59,406 nt of DNA, from NCBI GenBank assembly GCA_024330185.1, contig JANDLV010000024.1:1-59406 (forward strand). The letters run 5' to 3'. The notes under the pieces were generated by a model. It saw only the letters and a program-made list of their open reading frames with translations. It had not been told where the DNA came from and did not search any database. The translations under genes were made by a program, and so were the position numbers. Origin of the DNA: Candidatus Siliceabacter maunaloa (GTDB taxonomy: Bacteria; Actinomycetota; Thermoleophilia; Solirubrobacterales; Solirubrobacteraceae). Positions 41,933 through 51,893 of this stretch are shown here, piece after piece. Position 1 is the first letter of the stretch. The number at the start of each line of letters is the position of its first letter.

Positions 41933-42499
41933 TCAACGGTGGCGGGCCCTGCGCCGTCCTGCGGGCGCTTCGAGCAGCTGGCTCATGGTGAACACCGGGC
42001 GTAGTTCCAGTCCCCGGGCGGCCAGGTTGTCGCCGCCCCCTGTCTCTCGGTCGATGACACACAGCACCGCCATGATGTCCGCTCCGCCCTCGCGCAAGGC
42101 GGCGCATGACTGGATGAGCTGGCCGCCGGAGCTCACCACGTCCTCGACGACGGCCAGGCGACGGCCCGCCACCTCGCCGCCCTCGGCCAGCCGACAGGTC
42201 CCGTAGGTCTTGGCCTCCTTGCGCACAAACAGGGTCGGAAGACCGCTGAGCTGGGAGGCCATCGTCGCCAACGGCACTCCACCCAGCTCCAGCCCCGCCA
42301 CCGCGTCCACGCCCTGGGGTAGCAAGGCGACGAGTGCCTCGGCGACCTCGCGCAGCAGGGCCGGGTCTGCCTCGAACAGGTACTTGTCGAAGTACTCGCC
42401 GCTCGCGACACCTGACCGCAAGCGAAACTCGCCAGTGAGGTGCGCTCGGTCGTAGATGCGCCGAGCGAGCGTTGCGTCGGTCAGAGGTGGCGGACCCAC
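41933..42499 (-). CDS. pyrE: Orotate phosphoribosyltransferase
   Basis: A 188-aa enzyme for pyrimidine synthesis: orotate plus PRPP to orotidine monophosphate. The PRPP-binding motif is RLAVVEDVVSSGGQL; substrate-site segments are SGVASGEYFDKYLFE (K of the family SGxxSxxYFD), GLELGGVPLAT and VRKEAKTYGT. Length is slightly short but all motifs are present. It stands alone, not with other pyr genes. Confidence 0.9.
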   Translation of the reverse strand: MGPPPLTDATLARRIYDRAHLTGEFRLRSGVASGEYFDKYLFEADPALLREVAEALVALLPQGVDAVAGLELGGVPLATMASQLSGLPTLFVRKEAKTYGTCRLAEGGEVAGRRLAVVEDVVSSGGQLIQSCAALREGGADIMAVLCVIDRETGGGDNLAARGLELRPVFTMSQLLEAPAGRRRARHR

Positions 42500-42802
42500 G
42501 GCCCCAGGCTACGTCGACAGCCGGATTGCGGCGCCGCGTTCATGCTCCGTCAGCGACCTCGGGCTGCGCCGGCCGGGACGTCTTTGACAGGCACCGTCAC
42601 GTGCGCTTACCCTCTCGTGGCCGATGCGCTTTTCCAACGGGAACCCCTTCATGTGCCGCCTGATCGGTTGGCCGGTTCTCATTATGCGCGTCCTCGTGCG
42701 CTAGTCGGCGCTTGGCCTCAGGGCTTTCGCGTCGCCGGCTAGTAAGGCGGCAAGCCTGCAGCGAAAGCCGCTCGTTCCGACGATCGAAGAGGTGCGTACG
42801 CG
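42500..42802. other. 303-bp intergenic region with a nested inverted repeat
   Basis: No gene recognised. GGCTTTCGC (42722-42730) pairs with GCGAAAGCC (42761-42769), and inside it CGCC (42733-42736) can pair with GGCG (42746-42749). The structure ends 33 bp before the methyltransferase ATG at 42803 and could be a 5' leader element. I could not match it to a known riboswitch. Confidence 0.35.
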
Positions 42803-43564
42803 ATGCACGAGCAAGCAGGGAAGGCACCGCCTGCCTGGTATGACGGGTTCTTCGAGTCAGAGTGGCTCGACTACCTCGCGCTGGGCCGGCCCGAGCAGAC
42901 ACGCCAGCAGGCGGAGTTCATCGTCGAGAAGCTCGCGCTCGAGCCGGGCGCGGCGATCCTCGACCTCGCGTGCGGCCGCGGGCGCGTCGCGGTGGAGCTC
43001 GCCCGCCTGGGGTTCGGCGTGACCGGGCTCGACCTGAGCCCACGCTCGCTGGAGCTGCCCCGCGAGACCGCGCATGACGCCGGCCTCGACATCCAGTTCG
43101 TCCGGCGCGACATGCGCCAGCTCGACGCAGAGGAGGCCTTTGACGCGGTGATCAACGTATGGACGTCCTTCGGGTACTTCGAGCGTGAGGAGGACCACGG
43201 GCTGGTGCTCGACACAGTCGCGCGTGCGCTTGTGCCGGGCGGCCGGTTCCTGATCGACACGATCAACCCGATGGCGGTGGCCCGCCGCTTTCAGGAACGC
43301 GACTGGCGCGAGTTCGACGATGGGACGATCATGCTCGAACAGCGCTCCTACGATCACCTGACCGGCAGCACCGGCGCGACGTGGACGTTCGTGCGTACCG
43401 ACGGCTCCCGCACCGAGCTGCGCCATGTGCTCCGGGCGTACACGGCCGCCGAGCTGGTGGCGCTGCTCGAGCGCGCCGGCCTCCATGTCGAGGGGGCGTG
43501 GGGCGGCTTCAAGGATGTCGCGCTGGGCGAAGGACCGAGGACCATTCTGCTTGCGCGGAAGTGA
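42803..43564 (+). CDS. Class I SAM-dependent methyltransferase
   Basis: A 253-aa methyltransferase: ILDLACGRGRVAVELARLG (motif I), VTGLDLSPRSLEL (acidic residue), RRDMRQLDAEEAFDAVINVWTSFGYF and LVPGGRFLIDTINP. The C-terminal part carries a beta-rich cap (LEQRSYDHLTGST). Similar enzymes act on diverse small molecules; the substrate is unknown. A structured 5' region precedes it. Confidence 0.8.
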   Translation: MHEQAGKAPPAWYDGFFESEWLDYLALGRPEQTRQQAEFIVEKLALEPGAAILDLACGRGRVAVELARLGFGVTGLDLSPRSLELPRETAHDAGLDIQFVRRDMRQLDAEEAFDAVINVWTSFGYFEREEDHGLVLDTVARALVPGGRFLIDTINPMAVARRFQERDWREFDDGTIMLEQRSYDHLTGSTGATWTFVRTDGSRTELRHVLRAYTAAELVALLERAGLHVEGAWGGFKDVALGEGPRTILLARK

Positions 43565-43844
43565 CAGCCTCGTCCTCATCGGCGACCGGTGCGCCTCCCG
43601 CGGACGGCACCGGCTAGGGGTTGAGGCGCCAGCCGCGGGCGACCAGGTGACAAGCCTCCCGACCGCGGCGGGGTCGGTCCTCGGCCAGAGATCTGCCGCC
43701 GATGCGACGGCCACCCCCGTGCCTTTCCGGGGTCCGCCAGAGATGATCGGTCGATCACCGACGCTGAGCGACGGGGATCGACCGATCGTCTACCGACAAC
43801 CCGACACCAGCGTGCGGCAGCCCTCGACGCCGTCGCGGGCGGGG

Positions 43845-44630
43845 TCACGCCGGGCGCCGCGCCCGCACGATCGCCGCGCCGGCGCTCTCGTGGACGCGGT
43901 GGGTCTCCTGGATCTCGACCTCCTCGAGTCCGGCGGCGGCCAGCAGGCGCTCGTACTCGGCGCGGGTCAGGGCCCCGGCAATGCAGCCGGTCCACTGCGC
44001 CATGTCGGCGCGCACCGCTGGATCGAGGCCGGGATCGGCGATCACGTCGCTGATGGCCACCCGCCCGCCGGGCCGCAGCACGCGCGCGATCTCACGCAGC
44101 ACCTGCGCCTTGTCGGCCGAGAGGTTGATCACGCAGTTGGAGATGACCACGTCGACCGACGCCTCGGGCAGCGGGATGGACTCGATGGTGCCCTGGAGCC
44201 ACTCGACGTTGTCCACGCCGGCCTCGCGCTGGTTGGCGCGCGCGAGCTCGAGCATCTCCTCGGTCATGTCCAGGCCGTAGGCCCGACCGGTCGGTCCCAC
44301 CCGCCGGGCGGAGATCAGCACGTCCGCGCCGGCACCCGAGCCCAGGTCGAGCACCGCCTCGCCCTCGCTGAGCTGCGCGACCGCGGTGGGCACCCCGCAG
44401 CCCAGCGAGGAGGCGACCGCCGAGCCGGTTGCGCCGGCGGTCTGTGCCTCGGAGTAGAGCTCGCCTCCGAACACGCCGGTGGCATCCCCGGAGCCGCAGC
44501 AGCCTCCCGCCGTGGCTTCGGCCTCGCGCATCTCGGGGTAGGCGCCGCGCGCCGAGCGACCGGCCGCGTCGGCATAGCGACGCCGGACGGCCTCGCGGAT
44601 CTCGTCTGTCGAGGTCAGAGGCTCAGCCAT
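43845..44630 (-). CDS. arsM: Arsenite S-adenosylmethionine methyltransferase
   Basis: A 261-aa enzyme that methylates As(III). SAM site: [15 protein letters not shown]. Arsenic-binding cysteines are visible in the ArsM pattern: GGCCGSG in the N-terminus, [16 protein letters not shown] and [10 protein letters not shown]. The gene overlaps the arsR 3' end by 16 bp, giving an arsR-arsM operon. ATG 44630. Confidence 0.92.
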   Translation of the reverse strand: MAEPLTSTDEIREAVRRRYADAAGRSARGAYPEMREAEATAGGCCGSGDATGVFGGELYSEAQTAGATGSAVASSLGCGVPTAVAQLSEGEAVLDLGSGAGADVLISARRVGPTGRAYGLDMTEEMLELARANQREAGVDNVEWLQGTIESIPLPEASVDVVISNCVINLSADKAQVLREIARVLRPGGRVAISDVIADPGLDPAVRADMAQWTGCIAGALTRAEYERLLAAAGLEEVEIQETHRVHESAGAAIVRARRPA

Positions 44631-44971
44631 GCGGACAGCTCCTTCAGCGCGTCGGGACGGACGTAGTAGTAGGCCCACAGCCCCTGGCGCTCGGAGTCGA
44701 CGATGCCGGCGTCGCGCAGGCGCTTGAGGTGGTGGGACAGCGTGGGCTGGGAGACGTCGAAGAGCGGCACCAGCTCGCAGACGCACACCTTGCCCGCGTG
44801 CTTGCGCAGGACGTCGACGAGCTGCAGGCGGATCGGGTCGCCCAGCGCCTTGGCCACCACGGCCATCTGCTCGGCGGCACGGCGTTCGACGTCCGGATAG
44901 ACGACCGGCTCGCAGCACCGCTCGCCAGCCGGGCGCTTCTGCTTGGGGGTGAGCTGCATATCGATTGCCAT
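44615..44971 (-). CDS. arsR: ArsR-family arsenic repressor
   Basis: A 118-aa repressor (ATG 44971; ATG 44959 also possible). A CC pair is in the N-terminal arm (GERCCEPV) and KVCVCELVPLF provides two Cys in the DNA-binding domain; the recognition helix is SQPTLSHHLKRLR. Cysteine placement differs from E. coli ArsR and suits an actinobacterial As(III) site. Divergence of two arsR copies (the other at 49137) suggests each controls its own half of the island. Confidence 0.9.
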   Translation of the reverse strand: MAIDMQLTPKQKRPAGERCCEPVVYPDVERRAAEQMAVVAKALGDPIRLQLVDVLRKHAGKVCVCELVPLFDVSQPTLSHHLKRLRDAGIVDSERQGLWAYYYVRPDALKELSAWLSL

Positions 44972-44986
44972 CCGTCGATGTATACC

Positions 44987-45014
44987 GACTAGAGTGATGA
45001 GAGTCAATCTAGTC
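44987..45014. promoter_or_regulatory. Inverted repeat upstream of arsR
   Basis: GACTAGA (44987-44993) and TCTAGTC (45008-45014) form a perfect 7-bp inverted repeat with 14 bp between, directly upstream of arsR. Candidate ArsR operator by position. Confidence 0.5.
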
Positions 45015-45032
45015 TGCGGGTCGCCACGCTCC

Positions 45033-46277
45033 TCAGGCCGGCACCAGATCCTGCGGCGCGGCGCGCGGGGTGGGCGGGGTGCTGCTGGGCAGCAACCGCG
45101 ACAGCACCCCGGCGGCGAGGACGAAGGCGGCCGAGGTCCACAGGCACGCTTCGAGGCCCGCCACCTGGTAGAGCACGCCGGAGAGCACGGTGCCGGCCAG
45201 CCGGCCGCCTGCGTTGGCCATGTAGTAGAAGCCGACGTTCATGGCGACCCTGTCGCCGTCGGCGTAGGCGAGGATGAGGTAGCTGTGGACCGCGGAGTTC
45301 ATGGCGAACACGACGCCGAAGACGATCAGCCCGGCCACGAGCACGACGCCGGGATCGATGTCGGTGACCAGCGCGGCGGCGATGGCGGCCGGGAAGGCCG
45401 CGAGGACGAAGGCCAGCCAGGTCGCCGTGCGGCCGTCAGGGCCGCGAATGTAACGGGGCGCGGTGGCCTGCACGACGCCGTAGCCGATGACCCACACGGC
45501 CAGGAAGATCCCGACCTGCCAGAAGCTCCACCCCAGCTCGTCGCGCAGGTACACCGGCAGGGCGACGACGAACCAGACGTCGCGCGAGGCGAAGAGGAAG
45601 ATGCGCGCGCCGGCCAGCACGTTGACCGAGCGGTTGTTGGAGAACATGCCGCGGAACTTCGCTCCCGGGTCGGGCCGGCCGAGGTCGCCGCGCATGAGGA
45701 CGACCACGGCGACGAGGGCCGTGGCGACAAGGCCCATCAGTACCACCAGCCCAGTGCGAAACCCGACGGTCGTCAGCAGCAGGCCGCCGACGAAGAAGCC
45801 GACGCCCTTCAGCGCGTTCTTCGACCCGGTGAGGATCGACACCCAGCGGTAGAGCTGCCCCGAGGCGTCCTCGGGCACTACGAGCTTGATGGCGCTCTTG
45901 GAGCTCATCTTCGTGAGGTCCTTGGCGATGCCCGACAGCGCCTGGGCGACCATGACGTAGGCCACGACGAGCAGCGACGCAGGCGCCACGGCCAGCATCC
46001 CCAGCGCCACGAGCTGGACTCCCAGGCCGCCGAACAGGGTGGACTTCAGCCCCAAGCGGGCGGCCAGCCAGCCCCCGACGAGGTTGGTGACCACGCCGAA
46101 GAGCTCGTAGAAGAGGAACAGCGAGGCGACCTCGATCGGGGTGTAGCCGCGCTCGTAGAAGAAGAACAGGACCAGCACCCGGATCGCGCCGTCGGTGATC
46201 GTGTCGGCCCAGTAGGCCCCGGTGACCAGGACGTAGTTGCGCAGGTCGGCCGAGCGCTGCCCCGCGTCCGCTCCCAC
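45033..46277 (-). CDS. arsJ: Organoarsenical efflux MFS permease
   Basis: A 414-aa major-facilitator protein with 12 membrane helices. Gene context is decisive: it lies 3 bp after a GAPDH gene, the ArsJ-GAPDH pair in which GAPDH makes 1-arseno-3-phosphoglycerate from arsenate and ArsJ exports it. Segments such as YRWVSILTGSKNALKGVGFF and FFFYERGYTPIEVASLFLFYE agree with the ArsJ family as I know it. GTG start at 46277. Confidence 0.88.
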   Translation of the reverse strand: MGADAGQRSADLRNYVLVTGAYWADTITDGAIRVLVLFFFYERGYTPIEVASLFLFYELFGVVTNLVGGWLAARLGLKSTLFGGLGVQLVALGMLAVAPASLLVVAYVMVAQALSGIAKDLTKMSSKSAIKLVVPEDASGQLYRWVSILTGSKNALKGVGFFVGGLLLTTVGFRTGLVVLMGLVATALVAVVVLMRGDLGRPDPGAKFRGMFSNNRSVNVLAGARIFLFASRDVWFVVALPVYLRDELGWSFWQVGIFLAVWVIGYGVVQATAPRYIRGPDGRTATWLAFVLAAFPAAIAAALVTDIDPGVVLVAGLIVFGVVFAMNSAVHSYLILAYADGDRVAMNVGFYYMANAGGRLAGTVLSGVLYQVAGLEACLWTSAAFVLAAGVLSRLLPSSTPPTPRAAPQDLVPA

Positions 46278-46280
46278 GGC

Positions 46281-47290
<1,010 letters not shown>

Positions 47291-47294
<4 letters not shown>

Positions 47295-48418
47295 GACCGC
47301 GCGCCCTCCGGGCTCGCCACAGCGGCGATCGGATGCTCTGCGACCTCGTCCTCGCCGAACCAGCGCCGCCCGAGCCAGAGGGCCACGTAGACCAGGCCGA
47401 CGAGGACGGGCACCTCGACGAGTGGACCAACGACGCCGGCCAGCGCCTGCCCGGACGTGGCGCCGAACACGCCCACGGCGACGGCGATGGCCAGCTCGAA
47501 GTTGTTCGAGGCGGCCGTGAAGGCCAGTGTCGCGGTGCGCGGGTAGCCGAGGCCCATGACCCGGCCCAGCGCGAACGAGGCGAAGAACATCACGAAGAAG
47601 TAGACGAGCAGCGGGATGGCGATCAGCACCACGTCGAGCGGCTCGCCGGTGATGGCGTCACCCTGCAGGGCGAACAGCATCACGATGGTGAACAGCAGCC
47701 CGTACAGGGCGATCGGGCCGATCCGCGGGAGGAACCGCTCCGTGTACCACTGCTCGCCACGGCGCCGGATGCCCTCCACGCGCGTGAACCAGGCGGCCAG
47801 CAGCGGGATGCCCAGGAAGATCAGCACGGTCCGCGCGACCTCCCACAGCGAGACCTCGAAGCCCTGGGTGTCCAGGCCCAGGAGGGCCGGCAGGCCCGTG
47901 AGGTAGAGCCAGCCCAGCAGGCTGTAGGCGACGATCTGGAACAGGGAGTTGATCGCCACCAGCAGCGCGGTGGCCTGGTTGTCCGCGCGGGCCAGGTCGG
48001 ACCAGATGAGGACCATCGCGATGCACCGTGCCAGCCCCACGATGATCAGGCCGGTGCGGAACTCGGGCTGATCGGCGAGGAACAGCCAGGCCAGGGCGAA
48101 CATCAGCAGCGGCCCGAAGACCCAGTTGAGCGCCAGCGAAGCGCCCATGAGGCGCCGTTCGCCGGCCAGGCCGCCCATCTCCTCGTAGCGGACCTTGGCC
48201 AGGACCGGGTACATCATCGCCAGCAGCCCGACCGCGATCGGCAGCGAGACCGTGCCGATGGACAGCGTGTCCAGGGCGTCGTCCAGGCCGGGGACCAGCG
48301 TGCCCAGGCCCAGGCCTGCGGCCATGGCGAGGCCGATCCACAGCGGCAGGTAGCGGTCCAGGGTGGACAGCCGGCCGACCACGCCGGCCGGCTGCGTGGT
48401 CAGCGGGCCCGGGCTCAC
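47291..48418 (-). CDS. acr3: Arsenite efflux permease Acr3
   Basis: A 375-aa ACR3-family antiporter with ten membrane helices. Hallmarks: the conserved Cys in [21 protein letters not shown] and the late Glu in [14 protein letters not shown]. It exports As(III) made by ArsC. GTG start (48418) overlaps the arsC stop (GTGA). Confidence 0.92.
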
Positions 48419-49031
48419 ACCGGGAGGGCGTCGCAGTGCTCCGCGCGCAGGCACTCGCGCGCCTTGCGGTGCGCGATCGTCATGACGTGGCTGCGCACCG
48501 GCGCGTCGGCGTACTGGTCCAGGATCGCGTCGGCGCAAGCGCGGATCTCGCCGTCGGACCGCTTTCCCGCGAACTCCTCGGCCAGCAAGGGCAGCAGCTT
48601 TTCGAGGCGCAGCTCGTGGTCAGTGCGGTCGGCCCGGATGTCGTCGAGGCGGTGCTCGATCAGGTCCGCGACGCGAGCCTCGATCTCGTCGCGGATGGCC
48701 CGGACCTCCTCGAGCGGCCTGCCCGCCGGGTCGGGATGTCCCAGTCCTCGACGGTCGCCGGGACGTACGGGCACGGGGCGCCGCAGGCCAGCGTGACGGC
48801 CCAGTCGGCGTGGAGCTGCATCTCGACCGAGAGCTTCTTGGGCCGGCGGCCCGAGAGGTCGATGCCGACCTCGGCCATGGCCTCGACGACGGCCGGCCAG
48901 ACGCCCTCGCGACGGGGCTCGCCGCCGGCCGACTCCGCGCGCATGTCGGCGGGGGCGTCGCGCTCGAAGAAGGCCTGGGCCATCTGGGAGCGACTGGCGT
49001 TGTGGGTGCAGACGAACAGGACGTACTTCAC
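48415..49031 (-). CDS. arsC: Arsenate reductase (LMW-PTP type) with C-terminal three-helix domain, frameshifted
   Basis: The N-terminal part reads VLFVCTHNASRSQMAQAF (active-site CxxNxxRS loop) to VEDWDIP. There the frame breaks: the natural continuation DPAGRPLEEVRAIRDEIEARV is in another frame. One missing G in the GGG of 48733-48735 would restore about 205 aa. The restored C-terminus adds a helical domain (LRLEKLLPLLAEEFAGKRSDG...) like the three-helix dimerisation domain found on actinobacterial ArsC. Start GTG 49031 with GGGAGG upstream. First gene of the arsC-acr3-gapdh-arsJ operon. Confidence 0.8.
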
Positions 49032-49081
49032 GGGACCTCCCTCTCGACGCTGGGTAGAGGCAGCCTCTGGACGGTGGCGTA

Positions 49082-49099
49082 TTGCATCGACATATGCAA
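49082..49099. promoter_or_regulatory. Dyad between arsC and arsR
   Basis: TTGCAT (49082-49087) and ATGCAA (49094-49099) form a perfect inverted repeat with 6 bp between, in the divergent region. Candidate operator for the downstream ArsR, controlling both directions. Confidence 0.5.
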
Positions 49100-49136
49100 A
49101 TAGAAATCGGTCGAAGTACTGGCTACGCTGACCGTC

Positions 49137-49490
49137 ATGAGCACGGAGCTCGAGCTGACGCCCAAGATCAAGCGCCGCAAGGGCGAGCCCTGCTGCGAGC
49201 CCGTCGTCTACCCCGACGTCGACCGCGCGCACGCCCTGCGCATGGCCGACGCTGCCAAGGCCCTGGGCGATCCGATCCGCCTGCAGCTCGTCGACGTGCT
49301 GCGCCGTCACGCCGGCAAGGTCTGCGTGGCCGAGCTCATCCCGCTGTTCGACGTCACCCAGCCGACGCTCAGCCACCACCTCAAGAAGCTGCGCGACGCC
49401 GGGATCGTGGGCGTCGAGCGCCCCGGCCTGTGGGCCTACTACTACGTCAACGAGGGCGCGCTCGACGAGCTCGCGGCCTGGCTGTCCTGA
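49137..49490 (+). CDS. arsR: ArsR-family arsenic repressor
   Basis: A 117-aa repressor very similar to the copy at 44615-44971: PCCEPVVYPDVD in the arm, GKVCVAELIPLF (one Cys fewer than the other copy's VCVCEL), and recognition helix TQPTLSHHLKKLR. Divergent from the arsC operon. The Cys difference may change metal preference or affinity. Confidence 0.9.
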   Translation: MSTELELTPKIKRRKGEPCCEPVVYPDVDRAHALRMADAAKALGDPIRLQLVDVLRRHAGKVCVAELIPLFDVTQPTLSHHLKKLRDAGIVGVERPGLWAYYYVNEGALDELAAWLS

Positions 49491-49534
49491 CCGACGCCAT
49501 CCGGGTCGCTTATCACATGCGATAACCTGGCGCT

Positions 49535-50227
49535 ATGTCCGACGCTCGTCGTGAGGAGCTGACACGGGTCCTGGAGTCCGCTGCGCGACTGCAGGAGCTG
49601 GTGCCGGATGCCGTCCTCGTCGGCGGCTCGGCCGCGGCTCTGCACGCCGAGCACCGCACGTCGTTCGACCATGACCACGTGTTGGGCGACCTCGCCGAGC
49701 GCTTCGACACGGTGCTCGACGCACTCGAGTCCGACGGCGAATGGGTCACCAACCGGGTGACGCCGGGCAAGATCATCCTGGGTGAGTTGGGCGGGATCGA
49801 GACCGGCGTGCGTCAGCTCATCCGCCGGCGCCCACTCGAGACGATGAGGGTAGAGCTGCCTTCGGGCGCGAAGCTCACCGCTCCGACCGCGGAGGAGACC
49901 CTTCGCGTGAAGGCGTTCCTCCTGGTGCGGCGCAACCGCACGCGGGACTACCTGGACGTCGTGGCCCTGGCCGATCGGGTCGGCGACCGCGTGGCCGCGG
50001 GCACGCTGGCGGAGATCGACGACTTCTACGCCGATCAGCACGGTGAAGGCGACGGGGTCGCGTCGCAGGTGGCCCGCCAGCTCGCCGATCCCCGGCCCGC
50101 CGACCCTTCGACCACGCGTGAGCTGGCGCGGTACAAGAGCCTCGACCGGCGCTGGCACGAGTGGCAGACGGTCACGGCGGCGTGCCGGCGGTTAGCCGTC
50201 GCGATGGTACGGCGAGAGCAGCCATGA
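49535..50227 (+). CDS. Nucleotidyltransferase-type toxin (AbiEii/MenT-like)
   Basis: A 230-aa protein with the nucleotidyltransferase signature VLVGGSAAALHAEHRTSFDHDHV (GS, then D-x-D), and a later basic helix set (KAFLLVRRNRTRDYLDVVALADRVG) typical of AbiEii-like proteins. These block growth or phage by modifying tRNA or proteins; target unknown. It precedes and overlaps an HTH gene by 4 bp. Confidence 0.75.
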   Translation: MSDARREELTRVLESAARLQELVPDAVLVGGSAAALHAEHRTSFDHDHVLGDLAERFDTVLDALESDGEWVTNRVTPGKIILGELGGIETGVRQLIRRRPLETMRVELPSGAKLTAPTAEETLRVKAFLLVRRNRTRDYLDVVALADRVGDRVAAGTLAEIDDFYADQHGEGDGVASQVARQLADPRPADPSTTRELARYKSLDRRWHEWQTVTAACRRLAVAMVRREQP

Positions 50228-50658
50228 TGGCCCTGGCGTTTCGCAACGTCGGCGTGTCGGTGTCCGACCCGATCGAGACCTGGCCGTCCGAGGCGGTGCA
50301 CACCGCCCTCGAGCGCGGCGGCATCGCGCACTGGCGGCGTCTGTCCGCGGCCATCGACGCCGATCCCTGGGGTCCTGTCGCACGACGGGTGGAGGAGGCC
50401 GTCGCCGACCCACCGTACGGCGTGGGCTCGCTGATGGCCGAGATCATCGCCACCGCGCGCGACCGGGTAGAGCGCTCGGAGCGGGCCGACGTGGCCGCGG
50501 AGATCGCGCGCCTCGTCGCCGACTCCGGTCTGACCGGAGCGCAGTTCGCACACGGGATCGGCACCTCGGGTCCGCGGCTCTCGACGTACCTGGCAGGGAC
50601 GGTGACCCCGTCGGCGGCTCTGCTGGTCCGCATGCGCCGGCTGGCTGCACGGGGCTAG
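50224..50658 (+). CDS. HTH antitoxin-like partner
   Basis: A 144-aa protein: helical N-terminal half and a C-terminal HTH (GLTGAQFAHGIGTSGPRLSTYLAGTVTPS), with a long middle helix (ARDRVERSERADVAAEIARLVAD). ATG overlaps the nucleotidyltransferase stop (ATGA). Antitoxin/regulator role is inferred from the pairing. Confidence 0.7.
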   Translation: MMALAFRNVGVSVSDPIETWPSEAVHTALERGGIAHWRRLSAAIDADPWGPVARRVEEAVADPPYGVGSLMAEIIATARDRVERSERADVAAEIARLVADSGLTGAQFAHGIGTSGPRLSTYLAGTVTPSAALLVRMRRLAARG

Positions 50659-50671
50659 TGGCCCATCCTGC

Positions 50672-50694
50672 AAGGACGGACCACTCGTGGTCGT
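50672..50694. terminator. Hairpin between TA pair and DUF47 gene
   Basis: GGACGGACCAC (50672-50682) pairs with GTGGTCGTCC (50685-50694) with one bulged base and a 2-base gap in the loop. Convergent genes lie on both sides, consistent with a shared terminator. Confidence 0.45.
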
Positions 50695-50701
50695 CCACTG
50701 G

Positions 50702-51328
50702 TCACCCGCGGCGCAGCTCGATGCCCTCTATCAGGTGCGCCACGTGCTCGCACGCGTCGGCGGCGTCCTCGAGCGTGTCGAAGATGTCCTTCCAGCGGAT
50801 GACCACCATCGGGTCGATGCGCTCTATGAAAAGCGAGGCGACGGCCGCGCGGCTGAGACGGTCGGCCTCGTTCTCGAGGCGGTGCACCTCGGCCAGGTGT
50901 GCGGCCGGGTCGCCTCCGCCGCCCAGCTTGCGCAGCGCCCCGGCCACCTCGACGGCGGCACCCACCAGCACGTCGCCCAGCGCGATGGCCTGCTCCATCG
51001 TGGCCTCGACCGCGTAGAGCCCGAGCATGTCGGCGGCCTGCTCGAGGTGGTCGATGATGTCGTCCACGGCTGTGGCCAGGCGCAGCCCCTCCCGCGCGTC
51101 GAAGGGCAGGTCGGCGCCGGCGCCGCGGCCCAGGCCGTGGATCAGCTCTCGGGCGATGCGGTCGCCCTCGTGCTCGCTGTCCTTGATGTCCCTGGCGAGC
51201 TCGGGCCGCTCGGGGAAGCTGGCCAGCAGCTCGCGGGTCAGCCGCGCGCAGCGCTCCACCTCGCTGCCGAACGCGTCGAGCAACTGGGGAACGGTGGACT
51301 GCACGGCGGGGACGAGGCGGGGCACCAT
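50702..51328 (-). CDS. DUF47/PhoU-like protein
   Basis: A 208-aa all-helical protein of the DUF47 family, usually linked to Pit phosphate transporters. Typical segments: DIKDSEHEGDRIARELI and RWKDIFDTLEDAADACEHVAHLI, with the ExxxD metal-binding spacing. No pit gene is nearby; instead it faces the pst operon across a PHO box. ATG 51328. Confidence 0.82.
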   Translation of the reverse strand: MVPRLVPAVQSTVPQLLDAFGSEVERCARLTRELLASFPERPELARDIKDSEHEGDRIARELIHGLGRGAGADLPFDAREGLRLATAVDDIIDHLEQAADMLGLYAVEATMEQAIALGDVLVGAAVEVAGALRKLGGGGDPAAHLAEVHRLENEADRLSRAAVASLFIERIDPMVVIRWKDIFDTLEDAADACEHVAHLIEGIELRRG

Positions 51329-51372
51329 CTGACTGGCGACCGTACCTTCGCCCGCTGGGCGCGGAAGGCCGC

Positions 51373-51402
51373 TTCACCGCTCTTTCACCGGCCGTTCACG
51401 AC
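51373..51402 (+). promoter_or_regulatory. PHO box upstream of winged-helix gene
   Basis: Three direct repeats of TTCAC start at 51373, 51384 and 51395, exactly 11 bp apart, in the PhoP/RegX3-type format. It faces the orphan winged-helix gene and the pst operon. Confidence 0.75.
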
Positions 51403-51449
51403 CGGGTAACGGCACCGGGCGCCGGAGCGGTCATCTTCACGCTCGCATC

Positions 51450-51824
51450 ATGGAGACAATGCGCCAGGGCGAGGCGCTGCGCACGGCGCAGCTTGAGATC
51501 CGACCCGACGAGGGCCTGGTCCTCGCTGACGGCCGGGCGCTGGCGCTCTCGGTGCGTGAGCTCCACCTCCTCACAGCGTTGGCTCGGCGCGAGGGACGCA
51601 TCGTCTCCCGCGCCGAGCTGTACGCGCTGGCCTGGGAGGGCGTGCTGCGCAACGGCGACCGCTCGGTGGACGTCTACGTGCGGCGCCTGCGCGTGAAGCT
51701 CGAGAAGGCCCAGCCCGCTTGGTGCTTCATCCATACCCACGTGGGCTTCGGCTACCGCTTCGCGCCCGAGCCCGTACGCCACGCTCGTTCACACGACTTT
51801 CACATCACCGCCACCGCTCGGTAA
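51450..51824 (+). CDS. Orphan OmpR/PhoB-type winged-helix DNA-binding protein
   Basis: A 124-aa protein consisting of the C-terminal effector domain of a PhoB-type regulator, with no receiver: LSVRELHLLTALARREGRIVSR, then RNGDRSVDVYVRRLRVKLEK and HTHVGFGYRFAPEP. It is a close paralogue of the C-terminal half of the response regulator at 56969-57802. Lacking the phosphorylation domain, it may compete for or constitutively bind PHO boxes. Its 3' end covers a second PHO box for pstS. Confidence 0.82.
   Translation: METMRQGEALRTAQLEIRPDEGLVLADGRALALSVRELHLLTALARREGRIVSRAELYALAWEGVLRNGDRSVDVYVRRLRVKLEKAQPAWCFIHTHVGFGYRFAPEPVRHARSHDFHITATAR
51788..51803 (+). promoter_or_regulatory. PHO box upstream of pstS
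   Basis: TTCAC at 51788 and 51799 are 11 bp apart; a degenerate third unit may follow. The box overlaps the last codons of the orphan winged-helix gene, 91 bp before pstS. Confidence 0.65.
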
Positions 51825-51893
51825 CAGACTGGCGGGCGAGCCCTGGTTGGGTTGCGCCCGGCAGTGGGACGCAACTACCCCGAAGGAGCTTCT

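Noticed and set aside
43565-43844. Possible gene in the 280-bp gap between a methyltransferase and arsM
   Set aside because: Open frames there have no ribosome site or recognisable protein pattern; treated as spacer between convergent genes.
44661-44671. GTAGTAGTAGG inside arsR, and its reverse at 49438-49446
   Set aside because: It encodes the Tyr-Tyr-Tyr of both ArsR proteins and is not upstream of a gene, so it was not counted as a CTACTAC box.
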